Of a stretch of DNA of 64,000 nucleotides, positions 45,317 through 54,090 are shown one piece after another. A model generated the notes under the pieces. It worked only from the letters and a program-made list of their open reading frames with translations. It was not told the DNA's origin and did no database searches. The first letter of the stretch is position 1, and each line of letters opens with the position of its first letter. The DNA lies in the NCBI GenBank assembly GCA_934204655.1, contig CAKPZJ010000003.1, positions 62,001 to 126,000 of the forward strand. The letters run 5' to 3'. The DNA comes from an uncultured Prevotella sp. (GTDB lineage Bacteria; Bacteroidota; Bacteroidia; Bacteroidales; Bacteroidaceae). Position numbers and translations under genes: made by a program.

Positions 45317-46168
45317 CTACCCTAACTGCCATTCCTGCTGGCAGAACTGCTCGCCCAGACGGTAGCCCTCTTCGTAGAGGGCCTCTAACTTGGCTGTATC
45401 TTTCTCGATACGGTCTACTTCGACGGGGCGCTCAGGGCGTATGCACACCACGCGGCCCTCGGCCTCGGCCTGCTCCACATAAGCCAACTGCTCATTGTAA
45501 GTCTCAAGCCTACGGCTCAGAACCACGCGCAACCGGGGATAGTTCTTGTAGATGAAATGGGGTATCTTGTGGTCGCGGCCCGTCTTACGGTAACCGCGGT
45601 TACGTGTCAGTATCAGCACGTTGCGCTTATGGCCCAGCTCCTCGGCATGGCGCAGGGGGATGGAGTCGACGATGCCGCCGTCGAGCATAGGAATGCCGTC
45701 TACCATGACTATCTTGCTCACGTAGGGCAGGCTGCTCGATGCCTTGACGATGTCCAGGGCGCGCTGGCGGTCGTGGGTCTCGCTGAGATACATAGCCCGA
45801 CCGGTAAGGCAGTTGGTAGTAACCATCTCGAAGCGGTCGGCATACTTGAAGTAGGTGTCAAAGTCGAAGGGGATGAACTCATTGGGAAACTTGTCGTAGA
45901 GCAACTTACGGTCGAAGATACAGCCCTGGGTAACCAGATGGCGCAGACCGATATAGTGATAGCGGGCCAGGTAGTCGATGTTGGAGATACGGGCCCGTCG
46001 GGGCTGACGGCTGATGTACGACATGCCATTGCAGGCTCCGGCCGACACGGCCACGACATAGGGGAAGTAGAGCTGATGGACCATAAAGGCATCGAGCACC
46101 CCACTGGTAAATACGCCGCGCATACCGCCGCCCTCTAACACTAATCCTGTATTCTCTCCTATCTTCAT
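45317..46168 (-). CDS. Patatin-like phospholipase
   Basis: 283 residues from ATG 46168 (MKIGENTGLVLEGGG). The upstream extension of the frame is only translated TTTTTACC-repeat sequence (LFTLLPFY-type) and is rejected. The oxyanion-hole motif LEGGGMRGVFTSG, the nucleophile Ser in AVSAGACNG and the catalytic Asp in LDGGIVDSIP complete the Ser/Asp dyad. Family members hydrolyse acyl esters of membrane lipids; no signal peptide is seen, so it is probably cytoplasmic. A TAACTTTG box lies 27 bases upstream. Confidence 0.9.
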   Translation of the reverse strand: MKIGENTGLVLEGGGMRGVFTSGVLDAFMVHQLYFPYVVAVSAGACNGMSYISRQPRRARISNIDYLARYHYIGLRHLVTQGCIFDRKLLYDKFPNEFIPFDFDTYFKYADRFEMVTTNCLTGRAMYLSETHDRQRALDIVKASSSLPYVSKIVMVDGIPMLDGGIVDSIPLRHAEELGHKRNVLILTRNRGYRKTGRDHKIPHFIYKNYPRLRVVLSRRLETYNEQLAYVEQAEAEGRVVCIRPERPVEVDRIEKDTAKLEALYEEGYRLGEQFCQQEWQLG

Positions 46169-46194
46169 AAATCGTCCTGTAGGTTTTCCAACGG

Positions 46195-46202
46195 CAAAGT
46201 TA
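46195..46202 (-). promoter_or_regulatory. -7 box for the patatin gene
   Basis: TAACTTTG on the minus strand, close to the ATG; no -33 TTTG. It supports the start at 46168. Confidence 0.5.
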
Positions 46203-46231
46203 ATCATTTCGGCCGTGTTATTCCCTCTTGG

Positions 46232-46310
46232 GGAGCAGAATTTTAAAGGTAAAAAGGATTTTGAAAGGTAAAAAGGTAAAAGAGTAAAAAGGTAAAGAGT
46301 AAAGAGTGCT
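46232..46310. repeat. GGTAAAAA-rich inverted-repeat arm, left
   Basis: Repeats of GGTAAAAA and GAGTAAA with a GAG...AGAATTTTAAAGG outer end and an AGAGTGCT inner end. It is imperfectly complementary to 46487-46545, so the two arms form an inverted pair around the 21-nt array. Confidence 0.65.
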
Positions 46311-46359
46311 GTTTGAGTATTGCCCCTGCCCAACCAGCAATTATCGCAGGAAATGAAAA

Positions 46360-46464
46360 GACCGGTCTTTAGACTCCTAATGACGGCTCCGGGAAAGCTA
46401 AAGACGGCTCCCTGCATCGTAAAGGTCGGTCTCTGCGATTTAGGCGACTGCCGTTGGCATGTAG
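46360..46464. repeat. 21-nt periodic repeat array, locus 3 (five units)
   Basis: Units start at 46360, 46381, 46402, 46423 and 46444. GACGGCTCC occurs at 46382 and 46403; GGTCGGTCTC at 46424 and GACCGGTCTT at 46360 are related. Most units end in TAA or TAG. The sequence differs from loci 1 and 2 but the 21-base phase is exact. Confidence 0.7.
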
Positions 46465-46486
46465 TAAGCCAGCACCGGCACGCAGG

Positions 46487-46545
46487 GAGCGCTTTTCACC
46501 TTTTTACCCTTTTACTTTTTTACCCTTAAAAGAGCTCTGGGGGCT
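46487..46545. repeat. TTTTTACC-rich inverted-repeat arm, right
   Basis: Pyrimidine-rich repeats of TTTTTACCC, ending CTTAAAAGAGCTC. It is the inverted counterpart of 46232-46310. Such TTTTTACC runs are a common intergenic feature in Prevotella-type genomes, from general knowledge. Confidence 0.6.
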
Positions 46546-46603
46546 TCTCGGATTTGCCCATCGGCCCAAAATAGGGCGTGGCCGTTATTTTTATGGTTTT
46601 TTC

Positions 46604-46635
46604 TTTGGTTACTATTTGTAATATCTGTAACTTTG
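46604..46635 (+). promoter_or_regulatory. Consensus promoter for aminopeptidase P
   Basis: TTTG (46604-46607), 20-nt spacer, TAACTTTG (46628-46635). It lies downstream of the first in-frame ATG of the open frame and therefore fixes the real start at 46722. Confidence 0.75.
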
Positions 46636-46721
46636 TAGCATATAGGGGCTATCGTGGCCACTGCACCCCCGCCACCGATTATGGCCCCAGGCAGAGAAAT
46701 GAGTATAAATCAAGGTTAGAA

Positions 46722-48125
46722 ATGTTTAGTAAAGAAACGTATATCCGTCGACGGGCGGAACTGAAGAAACTGGTTAAAAGCGGTATTGTCATCTTATTCG
46801 GCAATAATGAGTCGCCGGCCAATTTTCCGAACAACGGCTACTATCCCTTTCGTCAAGACTCCACATTCCTGTACTACTTCGGGCTGCAGCGCGACGGCCT
46901 GGTGGGTGTCATAGACATTGACAACGACCAGGAAACACTGGTGGGCAACGATATAGACATAGAGGATATAGTGTGGTACGGGGCCGTAGACAGCGTGGCC
47001 GACATGGCCGCACAGGTGGGCGTGGCCCACACAGCCCCCATGAAAGCCATGCGCACGCTGTGTAACGACGCGCTGAGCAAGAAGCGGGCCATACACTTCC
47101 TGCCGCCGTACCGCTACGACATCAAGCTGATGGTTTTCGACCTGCTGGGCATACACCCCAACCAGCAGAAGGACGCGGCATCGATGGAGCTCATCAAGGC
47201 CGTAGTCAAGATGCGCTCTACCAAGGAGCAGCAGGAGATAGACGAGCTGGAGCGGGCCGCCGTGATAGGCTACAAGATGCACACCACGGCCATGAGGCTC
47301 ACCCGGCCCGGCGTAACGGAGAAGTACATCGGCGGACAGGTAGATGGCATAGCCAACTCGTACGGGGCGATGGTAAGTTTCCCCACTATCTTCTCACAGC
47401 ATGGCGAGATAATGCACGGCAACCCCTCTATGGCCCCACTGGAAAGCGGCCGGCTGGTACTGTGCGACGCGGGCGCCGAGACCATTAACAACTACTGCTC
47501 AGACAATACCCGTACCTATCCAGTGAGCGGCACCTTTACGCAGCGACAGCTGGATATATACTCCATAGTAGAGGCGGCCCACGACCATGCCCTCGAGGTG
47601 GCCAAGCCAGGCGTCAGGTACGCCGACGTGCACTTCTCGGTGTGCCGGCTCATCTTCGACAGGCTCAAGGAGCTGGGCCTGGCCAAGGGCGACACCGACG
47701 CGGCTGTACGCGAGGGGGCTCACGCCATGTTCCTGCCCCACGGCCTGGGTCACATGATGGGCATGGACGTACACGACATGGAGAACCTGGACCAGGTGAA
47801 CGTGGGCTTCGACGAGGAGACACGTCCCAACCTGGAGCAGTTTGGCACCAACTGCCTGCGCATGGGCCGCAGACTGCAGGAGGGCTTCGTGGTGACCGAC
47901 GAGCCGGGCATCTACTTCATACCGGCCCTGATAGACGAGTGGCGAGCCACCGGCCACTGCAAGGACTTCCTCAACTTTGACGCGCTGGACACCTACAAGG
48001 ACTTCGGAGGCATACGCATCGAGGACGACCTGCTCATCACCGCCACCGGGGCCCGCTTCATAGGCAAGGAGCGCATACCCTATCATCCCAAGGATGTAGA
48101 GGCGTTCATGGCCACCGGCAAATAA
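46722..48125 (+). CDS. pepP: Aminopeptidase P family (M24) Xaa-Pro peptidase
   Basis: 467 residues from ATG 46722. It cleaves the N-terminal residue before proline. The N-terminal domain (about 1-165) is followed by the pita-bread domain with the five metal ligands: Asp in LVLCDAGAE, Asp in SDNTRTYPVSG, His in FLPHGLGHMMGMDVHD, Glu in VVTDEPGIYF and Glu in GGIRIEDDLL. No signal peptide. The secreted C1 peptidase follows 47 bases later. Confidence 0.93.
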   Translation: MFSKETYIRRRAELKKLVKSGIVILFGNNESPANFPNNGYYPFRQDSTFLYYFGLQRDGLVGVIDIDNDQETLVGNDIDIEDIVWYGAVDSVADMAAQVGVAHTAPMKAMRTLCNDALSKKRAIHFLPPYRYDIKLMVFDLLGIHPNQQKDAASMELIKAVVKMRSTKEQQEIDELERAAVIGYKMHTTAMRLTRPGVTEKYIGGQVDGIANSYGAMVSFPTIFSQHGEIMHGNPSMAPLESGRLVLCDAGAETINNYCSDNTRTYPVSGTFTQRQLDIYSIVEAAHDHALEVAKPGVRYADVHFSVCRLIFDRLKELGLAKGDTDAAVREGAHAMFLPHGLGHMMGMDVHDMENLDQVNVGFDEETRPNLEQFGTNCLRMGRRLQEGFVVTDEPGIYFIPALIDEWRATGHCKDFLNFDALDTYKDFGGIRIEDDLLITATGARFIGKERIPYHPKDVEAFMATGK

Positions 48126-48172
48126 AAGACCCGCAACCGATAAACAACATATTATAAAACATAACGCAAACA

Positions 48173-49378
48173 ATGAGAAAACTTATGACGATGGCGCTGG
48201 TTGCCCTGATGGCAATGAGCGCAAACGCACAGGAAACCAAGGCTGCCAAGGAGAACCCCAACAAGCCTAAGTTTACCGTAGTGAAGGAGAACAAAATCAC
48301 AAGTATCAAGGACCAGAACCGCTCGGGTACCTGCTGGGACTACTCGACACTGAGTTTCTTCGAGGCTGAAATCCTCAAGGCCACTGGCAAGACCTACGAC
48401 CTGGAGGAGAGCTTCGTGGCCAACAAAACTTACATGGACCGCGCCATCCAGGTGGTGCGCCTGCACGGCGACTGCCAGTTCTCGCAGGGCGGTTCGGCTT
48501 ACGACCCTCTCTACTGCATCCAGCACTACGGCATAGTGCCTCAGGGCATCATGCCTTTCCCCGGCAGCCTGTACGGCGACTCTCTTAACAACTTCAATGA
48601 GTTCTTCGCCGTGATGGAACCTTATGTTAAGGCCATTGCAACAAGCAGCGCCAAGAAAATCTCCGGTCAGTGGAAGGTTGGCCTTCAGGGTATTCTGGAC
48701 GCTTACCTCGGCAAGTGTCCTGAGAGCTTCACCTACGAGGGCAAGAAGTACACCCCCAAGACCTTCGCAGCCAGCCTGGGGCTCAACTGGGACGACTATG
48801 TGTCTATAACGAGCTACACCCATCACCCATTCTGGACTGCCTTTGCCGTAGAGGTACAGGATAACTGGCGCAACCCGCTCTCCTGGAACGTGCCCATGGA
48901 CGATATGACCCGCATCATAGACAATGCCGTGATGAACGGCTACACGGTGGCCTGGGGAGGCGACGTGTCGGAAGAGGGATTTACCCGCCAGGGCCTGGCT
49001 TACTTCTATGACACCAAGAAGATGGAGAGCCTGGCCGGCAGCGACATGGCCCGCTGGCTCAAGCTGTCCAAGACCAAGAAGACAAGCCTGATAGACTCGC
49101 TGGGCGTTAACGTGCCCGAGCTGGTGCCCACCCAGGAGCAGCGCCAGGAACGCTTCGACAACTGGGAACTGACCGATGACCACGGCATGCTCATCTACGG
49201 CATCGCCAAAGACCAGAACGGTAAGGAGTACTACATGGTTAAGAACTCCTGGGGCGAAGCCGGCGACTACAAGGGTATCTGGTACATGACCAAGAACTTC
49301 ATCATCGCCAACACGATGGACTTCATGGTCAACAAGAACGCCATCCCCAAGGATATACGTAAGAAGTTAGGCATCTAA
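48173..49378 (+). CDS. Secreted C1-family (papain/bleomycin-hydrolase-type) cysteine peptidase
   Basis: 401 residues with signal peptide (MRKLMTMALVALMAMSANAQ). The active site is Cys54 in RSGTCWDYS, His near residue 336 in TDDHGMLIYG and Asn in VKNSWGEAGDYKG. The arrangement matches the bleomycin-hydrolase/PepC branch of papain-like peptidases, with the long insert between Cys and His. Secreted forms in gut Bacteroidales degrade dietary or host peptides. A strong terminator follows the stop. Confidence 0.92.
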   Translation: MRKLMTMALVALMAMSANAQETKAAKENPNKPKFTVVKENKITSIKDQNRSGTCWDYSTLSFFEAEILKATGKTYDLEESFVANKTYMDRAIQVVRLHGDCQFSQGGSAYDPLYCIQHYGIVPQGIMPFPGSLYGDSLNNFNEFFAVMEPYVKAIATSSAKKISGQWKVGLQGILDAYLGKCPESFTYEGKKYTPKTFAASLGLNWDDYVSITSYTHHPFWTAFAVEVQDNWRNPLSWNVPMDDMTRIIDNAVMNGYTVAWGGDVSEEGFTRQGLAYFYDTKKMESLAGSDMARWLKLSKTKKTSLIDSLGVNVPELVPTQEQRQERFDNWELTDDHGMLIYGIAKDQNGKEYYMVKNSWGEAGDYKGIWYMTKNFIIANTMDFMVNKNAIPKDIRKKLGI

Positions 49379-49403
49379 GAGCCACTTCGGCACGAGCAAA
49401 AAT

Positions 49404-49444
49404 AACGGCGGTTTCTGATTTTTTGGTCAGAAACTGCCGTTTTC
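49404..49444 (+). terminator. Terminator after the C1 peptidase gene
   Basis: Long stem AACGGCGGTTTCTGA (49404-49418) with TCAGAAACTGCCGTT (49427-49441), one G:T pair, 8-base loop, then T-rich TTCTTG. Confidence 0.8.
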
Positions 49445-49458
49445 TTGTATTATTTTTG

Positions 49459-49466
49459 TAATTTTG
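49459..49466 (+). promoter_or_regulatory. -7 box for recJ-recQ
   Basis: TAATTTTG on the plus strand, immediately preceded by TATTTTTG (49451-49458); no good -33 TTTG at 19-20 nt. The leader would be about 65 bases. Confidence 0.45.
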
Positions 49467-49535
49467 GGCACGCAATAGTGCCGTGACACTCCCCACAACA
49501 CCCCTCACTACAGATAAAATAAGAATAATACATAA

Positions 49536-51266
49536 ATGCACTTCAAATGGAACTACAAATCTCCCACACCAGAAGAGGCACAAGCGGCTAAGGAGCTGGG
49601 CGAAAAGCTCAACATGAGCCCCATACTCACCACGCTGCTCATACGGCGCGGCATCACCACCGAGTCGGCGGCCAAGCGGTTCTTCAAGCCACAGCTGGCC
49701 GACCTTATCAACCCATTTCTGATGAAGGACATGGACGTGGCCGTAGACAGGCTCAACGATGCCATGGGGCGCAAGGAGCGCATACTGGTCTACGGCGACT
49801 ACGACGTAGATGGCTGTACAGCCGTAGCCCTGGTGTACAAGTTTCTGCAGCAGTTCTATTCTAATATCGAGTACTACATCCCCGACCGCTATGACGAGGG
49901 GTACGGAGTAAGCAAGAAAGGAATAGACCATGCAAAGGAAACGGGAGTTAAGTTGATTATTATACTCGATTGCGGTATCAAGGCCATCGAGGAGATAGCC
50001 TATGCCAAGCAGCAGGGCATCGACTTCATTATATGTGACCACCATGTACCCGACGAGACCCTGCCCGATGCCGTGGCCATCCTCAACCCCAAGCGCGAGG
50101 ACGACCCCTACCCTTTCAAGCACCTGTGCGGGTGTGGCGTGGGGTTCAAGTTCATGCAGGCTTTTGCCAAGAACAACGGCATACCGTTCTCGCGGCTCAT
50201 CCCACTGCTGGACTTCTGTGCGGTAAGCATAGCCGCCGACATCGTGCCGGTGGTCGACGAGAACCGCATCCTGGCCTTTCATGGGCTCAAGCAGCTCAAC
50301 CAGAACCCCAGCGTGGGTCTGAAGGCCATCATAGACATCTGCGGGCTCAACAACCGCGAACTCTCCATGAGCGACATTATCTTCAAGATAGGCCCGCGCA
50401 TCAACGCGTCGGGCCGTATGGAGAATGGGCGCGAGAGCGTGGACCTGCTGGTGGAGAAAGACCTCGGCGCAGCCCTGCGCGAGGCCAAGAACATCAACGA
50501 GTACAATGAGCAGCGCAAGGATATAGACAAGCAGATGACCGAAGAGGCCAACCAGATTGTGGCCCGCCTCGAGAACCAGAAGCACCAGTCCAGTATCGTG
50601 CTCTATGACGAGAACTGGAAGAAGGGGGTTATCGGTATCGTGGCTTCAAGACTGACGGAAATATATTTCAGGCCTACCGTGGTGCTCACCCGAGAGGGCG
50701 AATTTGCCACCGGGTCGGCCCGCAGCGTCACCGGGTTTGACATCTACTCGGCCATCAAGAGCTGCCGGGACCTGCTGGTCAACTTTGGCGGACATACGTA
50801 TGCAGCCGGACTCACCCTGAGATGGGATAGGGTCAAGGAGTTCAGACAGGCGTTTCAACGCTACGTCGACGAGCACATCCTGCCCGAACAGACCGAGGCT
50901 AACCTGAACATCGATGCCGTTATAGACTTCAAGGACATCACCAAGCGTCTGCATAATGACCTGAAGAAGTTCTCGCCCTTCGGACCGGGCAACCCGAAAC
51001 CACTCTTCTGCACGCTCAACGTGTACGACTATGGTACCAGTAAGGTCGTGGGACGCGAACAGGAGCACATCAAACTGGAACTCGTGGACTCTAAGTCAAG
51101 CAACGTGGTCAAGGGAATAGCCTTCGGGCAGAGCGCCTCGGCCCGTTACATCAAGTCGAAGCGTAGTTTCGACATAGCATACACGCTCGAGGACAACGTA
51201 TTCAAGCACAATGCCATCCAGCTGCAAATCGAGGACATACGGCCAGCCGAGGATGAACGAGTATGA
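49536..51266 (+). CDS. recJ: Single-stranded-DNA-specific exonuclease RecJ
   Basis: 576 residues. It degrades single-stranded DNA 5'-3' in recombination and mismatch repair. DHH-family motifs: VYGDYDVDGCTAVA, LDCGIKA, CDHHVPDETLPDAVA and, in the DHHA1 domain, FGGHTYAAGLTLRW, then a C-terminal OB fold. Length is the usual one. It overlaps recQ by 14 bases, so the helicase and exonuclease partners of the RecF-type repair pathway are made together. Confidence 0.95.
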   Translation: MHFKWNYKSPTPEEAQAAKELGEKLNMSPILTTLLIRRGITTESAAKRFFKPQLADLINPFLMKDMDVAVDRLNDAMGRKERILVYGDYDVDGCTAVALVYKFLQQFYSNIEYYIPDRYDEGYGVSKKGIDHAKETGVKLIIILDCGIKAIEEIAYAKQQGIDFIICDHHVPDETLPDAVAILNPKREDDPYPFKHLCGCGVGFKFMQAFAKNNGIPFSRLIPLLDFCAVSIAADIVPVVDENRILAFHGLKQLNQNPSVGLKAIIDICGLNNRELSMSDIIFKIGPRINASGRMENGRESVDLLVEKDLGAALREAKNINEYNEQRKDIDKQMTEEANQIVARLENQKHQSSIVLYDENWKKGVIGIVASRLTEIYFRPTVVLTREGEFATGSARSVTGFDIYSAIKSCRDLLVNFGGHTYAAGLTLRWDRVKEFRQAFQRYVDEHILPEQTEANLNIDAVIDFKDITKRLHNDLKKFSPFGPGNPKPLFCTLNVYDYGTSKVVGREQEHIKLELVDSKSSNVVKGIAFGQSASARYIKSKRSFDIAYTLEDNVFKHNAIQLQIEDIRPAEDERV

Positions 51267-53148
51267 ACGACTGCTAAGAGCGTACTGGGGCTATGAGGAC
51301 TTCCGCGGCATACAGCGGCCCATCATAGAGAGTATCGGGGCGGGTAGGGACACGCTCGGCCTGATGCCCACGGGCGGCGGCAAGTCGATAACGTTTCAAG
51401 TTCCGGCGCTCGCAGCCAAGGGAGTGTGCCTGGTCATCACCCCGCTCATCGCCCTGATGAAAGACCAGGTCATACACCTGCAGGAACGGGGCATCACGGC
51501 CGCTGCCATCTACTCAGGCATGTCGCGCCAGGAGATAATCGTAACCTTAGAGAACTGTATCTTCGGCGAAACCAAACTTCTCTATATCTCGCCTGAGCGC
51601 CTCACTTCTGACATTTTTCTGGCTAAGCTCAGGCACATTCCTGTGAGTTTCATCACCGTAGACGAAGCTCACTGCATCAGTCAGTGGGGCTACGACTTCC
51701 GCCCCAGTTACCTACACATAGCCGACATACGGCATCTGCTGCCAGACATCCCCGTACTGGCGCTGACGGCCACGGCTACCCCCGAGGTAGTCGAGGATAT
51801 ACAGAAGAAGTTGGAGTTCAAGACGCGTAACGTATTCAGTATGAGTTTTGAACGCAAGAACTTAGGGTACGTTATCCGCCATTGTAGCGACAAGGACCAT
51901 GAGCTGCTGCACATCCTGCAAGCTGTGGGCGGCTCGGCCATCGTATATGTACGCAGCCGTAAGCGTACCCGCGAGATAGCCCGCTACTTAGAGTCGGCCC
52001 ACATCTCGGCCAACTACTTCCATGCGGGGCTCGACCCTGCCATCAAGGACAAGCACCAGGACGAGTGGCAGCACAACGCCAAACGTGTCATCGTCGCCAC
52101 CAATGCCTTTGGTATGGGTATCGACAAACCTGACGTGCGCGTGGTTATCCACTACGACTGCCCCGACTCTATCGAGGCTTACTTCCAGGAGGCCGGGCGT
52201 GCCGGGCGCGACGGGCAGCATGCCTACGCTGTGCTACTGTACGACACGAGCGACAAGGTAAAGCTCAACAAGCGCATAGACGACAACTATCCCGACAAGG
52301 ACTTCATCCGCGAGGTCTACGAGCATCTGGCCTACTACTTCCAGATAGGCCAGGGTAGCGGGCATGGCTTCACGGGAGCCTTCAGCCTCGACAAGTTCTG
52401 CCAAATCTATCACCTCTTTACCATTAGAACCGACTCATCCCTGCGCATACTGCAACGGGCGGGCTATATAGTGTACGAGACCGACCCCGACGCACGGGCA
52501 CGCATCCTGTTTCTGCTCAACCGCGACGAGCTGTATCGTCTGGAGCAGACCACCGACTACGAGGAGCGGGTCATCACGGCCCTGCTACGCTGCTATGGCG
52601 GCCTGTTTACCGACTACGTGTACATAGACCTCTCGCTCATAGCCCTGCAGAGCGGCCTGGAGCATCAGCAGGTATACTTTGTACTCAAGCAGCTCAGCCA
52701 GCGCCACATCGTACACTTTATACCACAGCGCAAGTCGCCTTATATTACTTACCTCTGCGAACGCGTGGCCCCCGAAGAAGTGGTTCTGGGCCGCGACATC
52801 TACGAAGAGCGTAAGGAGAACTACAGCAAGCGCATCCAGGCGATGATAGCGTATATAGAGAATGACAAAGAGTGTCGCAGCCGGCAGCTGCTGCGTTATT
52901 TTGGAGAAAAAGACAGCACCGACTGCCATCGGTGCGATGTGTGTGCTGAGCACTACGGCCGCATAGACCGCCAGCAGCAGGAAGAGGCGCGCCGGGCCAT
53001 CCTGGGCTGCATAGCCGACGGTGAGCTACACCCCATCACGGTGCTCCACAGTCTCAACCTACCAGAGAAGATACTTCATGCAACCCTTGCCGATATGGTT
53101 TGCGAAGAAGAGGTAGTAGTAGAAGACGGGCAGATACGCAAGGGCTGA
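51253..53148 (+). CDS. recQ: ATP-dependent DNA helicase RecQ
   Basis: 631 residues from ATG 51253 (MNEYERLLRAYWGYEDF), which overlaps the recJ stop; further upstream start codons lie inside recJ. Motifs: MPTGGGKSITFQVPAL (Walker A), VDEAHCISQWGYDFRP (DEAH), LTATATP and QEAGRAGRDG, followed by the zinc-binding RQC domain with CHRCDVCAEH. It unwinds DNA 3'-5'. The C-terminus lacks an evident HRDC domain; the last 60 residues are short and charged. Confidence 0.94.
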   Translation: MNEYERLLRAYWGYEDFRGIQRPIIESIGAGRDTLGLMPTGGGKSITFQVPALAAKGVCLVITPLIALMKDQVIHLQERGITAAAIYSGMSRQEIIVTLENCIFGETKLLYISPERLTSDIFLAKLRHIPVSFITVDEAHCISQWGYDFRPSYLHIADIRHLLPDIPVLALTATATPEVVEDIQKKLEFKTRNVFSMSFERKNLGYVIRHCSDKDHELLHILQAVGGSAIVYVRSRKRTREIARYLESAHISANYFHAGLDPAIKDKHQDEWQHNAKRVIVATNAFGMGIDKPDVRVVIHYDCPDSIEAYFQEAGRAGRDGQHAYAVLLYDTSDKVKLNKRIDDNYPDKDFIREVYEHLAYYFQIGQGSGHGFTGAFSLDKFCQIYHLFTIRTDSSLRILQRAGYIVYETDPDARARILFLLNRDELYRLEQTTDYEERVITALLRCYGGLFTDYVYIDLSLIALQSGLEHQQVYFVLKQLSQRHIVHFIPQRKSPYITYLCERVAPEEVVLGRDIYEERKENYSKRIQAMIAYIENDKECRSRQLLRYFGEKDSTDCHRCDVCAEHYGRIDRQQQEEARRAILGCIADGELHPITVLHSLNLPEKILHATLADMVCEEEVVVEDGQIRKG

Positions 53149-53164
53149 CCTGCCGTCGCGCAGG

Positions 53165-53935
53165 TCATGCCTTGGGGACGAAGACAGCCTTGCCGCGGGC
53201 CACCTCGGTCTCCTCGGTATCGGCATCCACCTGCTTGGTTATCTTGATGCTGTACTCGCCATCGGCCGTCTGTTCCAGATAGAACACCAAGACGTCTCCG
53301 CCATGGGCCTCGGCCACATACGCCATCTCGAACCGTTTCAGAAAATAGTCACGATACTGACTCAGGGGAAACAGGTCGAGTGCATGCTCGATATACTTCA
53401 CGCTGTTAATATGGCCATTGATATCCACATCGTTGTAATGGGTCTTGATAGCCTCAACGCGCTGTACGGCAGCACTCACCTTGACCCTTGACGGACGATC
53501 GATGGGGCAAGGGTAATCGGTCTCGATATAATCGTTGATTTTACCATCATGGATGGCAAAAATATCGGCAGGCTGGCGGGTCTGCGTGTCTATCATGGCC
53601 CACACGCTACGGCCATAGCCATAAGCACGGCCATCAGGCGAGGTGATAGCGAAGTTACGAGCGGTAAAATAGCGCATGGCACTCTCTACCCAAGTCTCAA
53701 CATCAAACTGGTCGTAAGCAGCAGGCATCTCGCACATCTCGATGACCAAGCGCGACAGCACCCAGGTCTTGTGGCGGGGCATCAGGTAGTTCATGCCAAA
53801 TCCCCGGTCGGTAGAATGGAAGTCGGCAGCATTGAGCAGATGGTTGCCCAGATGGCCCATGAAGAGACGGTTATCAAAATCACAGTGAAAGGGTTCGGCC
53901 AGGAACCTGTACTTACCTATCTTAGATGTTTCCAT
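53165..53935 (-). CDS. Acyl-ACP thioesterase (FatA/FatB-like)
   Basis: 256 residues of the double hot-dog fold that hydrolyses acyl-ACP, releasing free fatty acids. The first half carries GHLGNHLLNAAD and WVLSRLVIEMCEMP, and the second half has the catalytic-region motif THYNDVDINGHINSVKYIEHALDLFP. Bacterial acyl-ACP thioesterases of this length are common in Bacteroidetes. It has a consensus promoter and is separated from recQ by 16 bases end to end (convergent). Confidence 0.92.
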   Translation of the reverse strand: METSKIGKYRFLAEPFHCDFDNRLFMGHLGNHLLNAADFHSTDRGFGMNYLMPRHKTWVLSRLVIEMCEMPAAYDQFDVETWVESAMRYFTARNFAITSPDGRAYGYGRSVWAMIDTQTRQPADIFAIHDGKINDYIETDYPCPIDRPSRVKVSAAVQRVEAIKTHYNDVDINGHINSVKYIEHALDLFPLSQYRDYFLKRFEMAYVAEAHGGDVLVFYLEQTADGEYSIKITKQVDADTEETEVARGKAVFVPKA

Positions 53936-54014
53936 ATCTTTTTACATTATTAGAGCCCATGGGGCCATCATCAGCTATAGCTGGGCGGCCATCAGCCTGC
54001 CGCCAGCAGTTACG

Positions 54015-54045
54015 CAAAAGTACAATAAAAGCCCCAATACCCAAA
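54015..54045 (-). promoter_or_regulatory. Promoter for the acyl-ACP thioesterase gene
   Basis: Minus strand TTTG (54042-54045), 19-nt spacer, TACTTTTG (54015-54022). It overlaps the ompA terminator region, so the two functions share DNA. Confidence 0.65.
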
Positions 54046-54063
54046 GGATATTGGAGCTTTTTT
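54027..54063 (-). terminator. Terminator after ompA
   Basis: AAAAGC...CCAATA (54027-54038) pairs with TATTGG...AGCTTTT (54049-54061); on the minus strand the hairpin is followed by TATTGTACTTTTG. It sits 28 bases after the OmpA stop. Confidence 0.7.
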
Positions 54064-54090
54064 ATTGGTTGGATTATAATTAGTCGGCTA

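Larger units (their letters stand above)
46169..46721. other. 553-bp divergent intergenic region with composite repeat
   Basis: Between the patatin gene and aminopeptidase P. In order: patatin -7 box, a purine-rich GGTAAAAA block (46232-46310), a 21-nt periodic array (46360-46464), a pyrimidine-rich inverted counterpart (46487-46545), then the pepP promoter. No gene is seen. Confidence 0.65.

Noticed and set aside
46169..46417. N-terminal extension of the patatin protein to 46417
   Set aside because: It is translated TTTTTACC repeat and lies upstream of the -7 box at 46195.
46578..46721. Earlier start for aminopeptidase P at 46578
   Set aside because: It precedes the consensus promoter at 46604-46635, so it cannot be in the transcript from that promoter.
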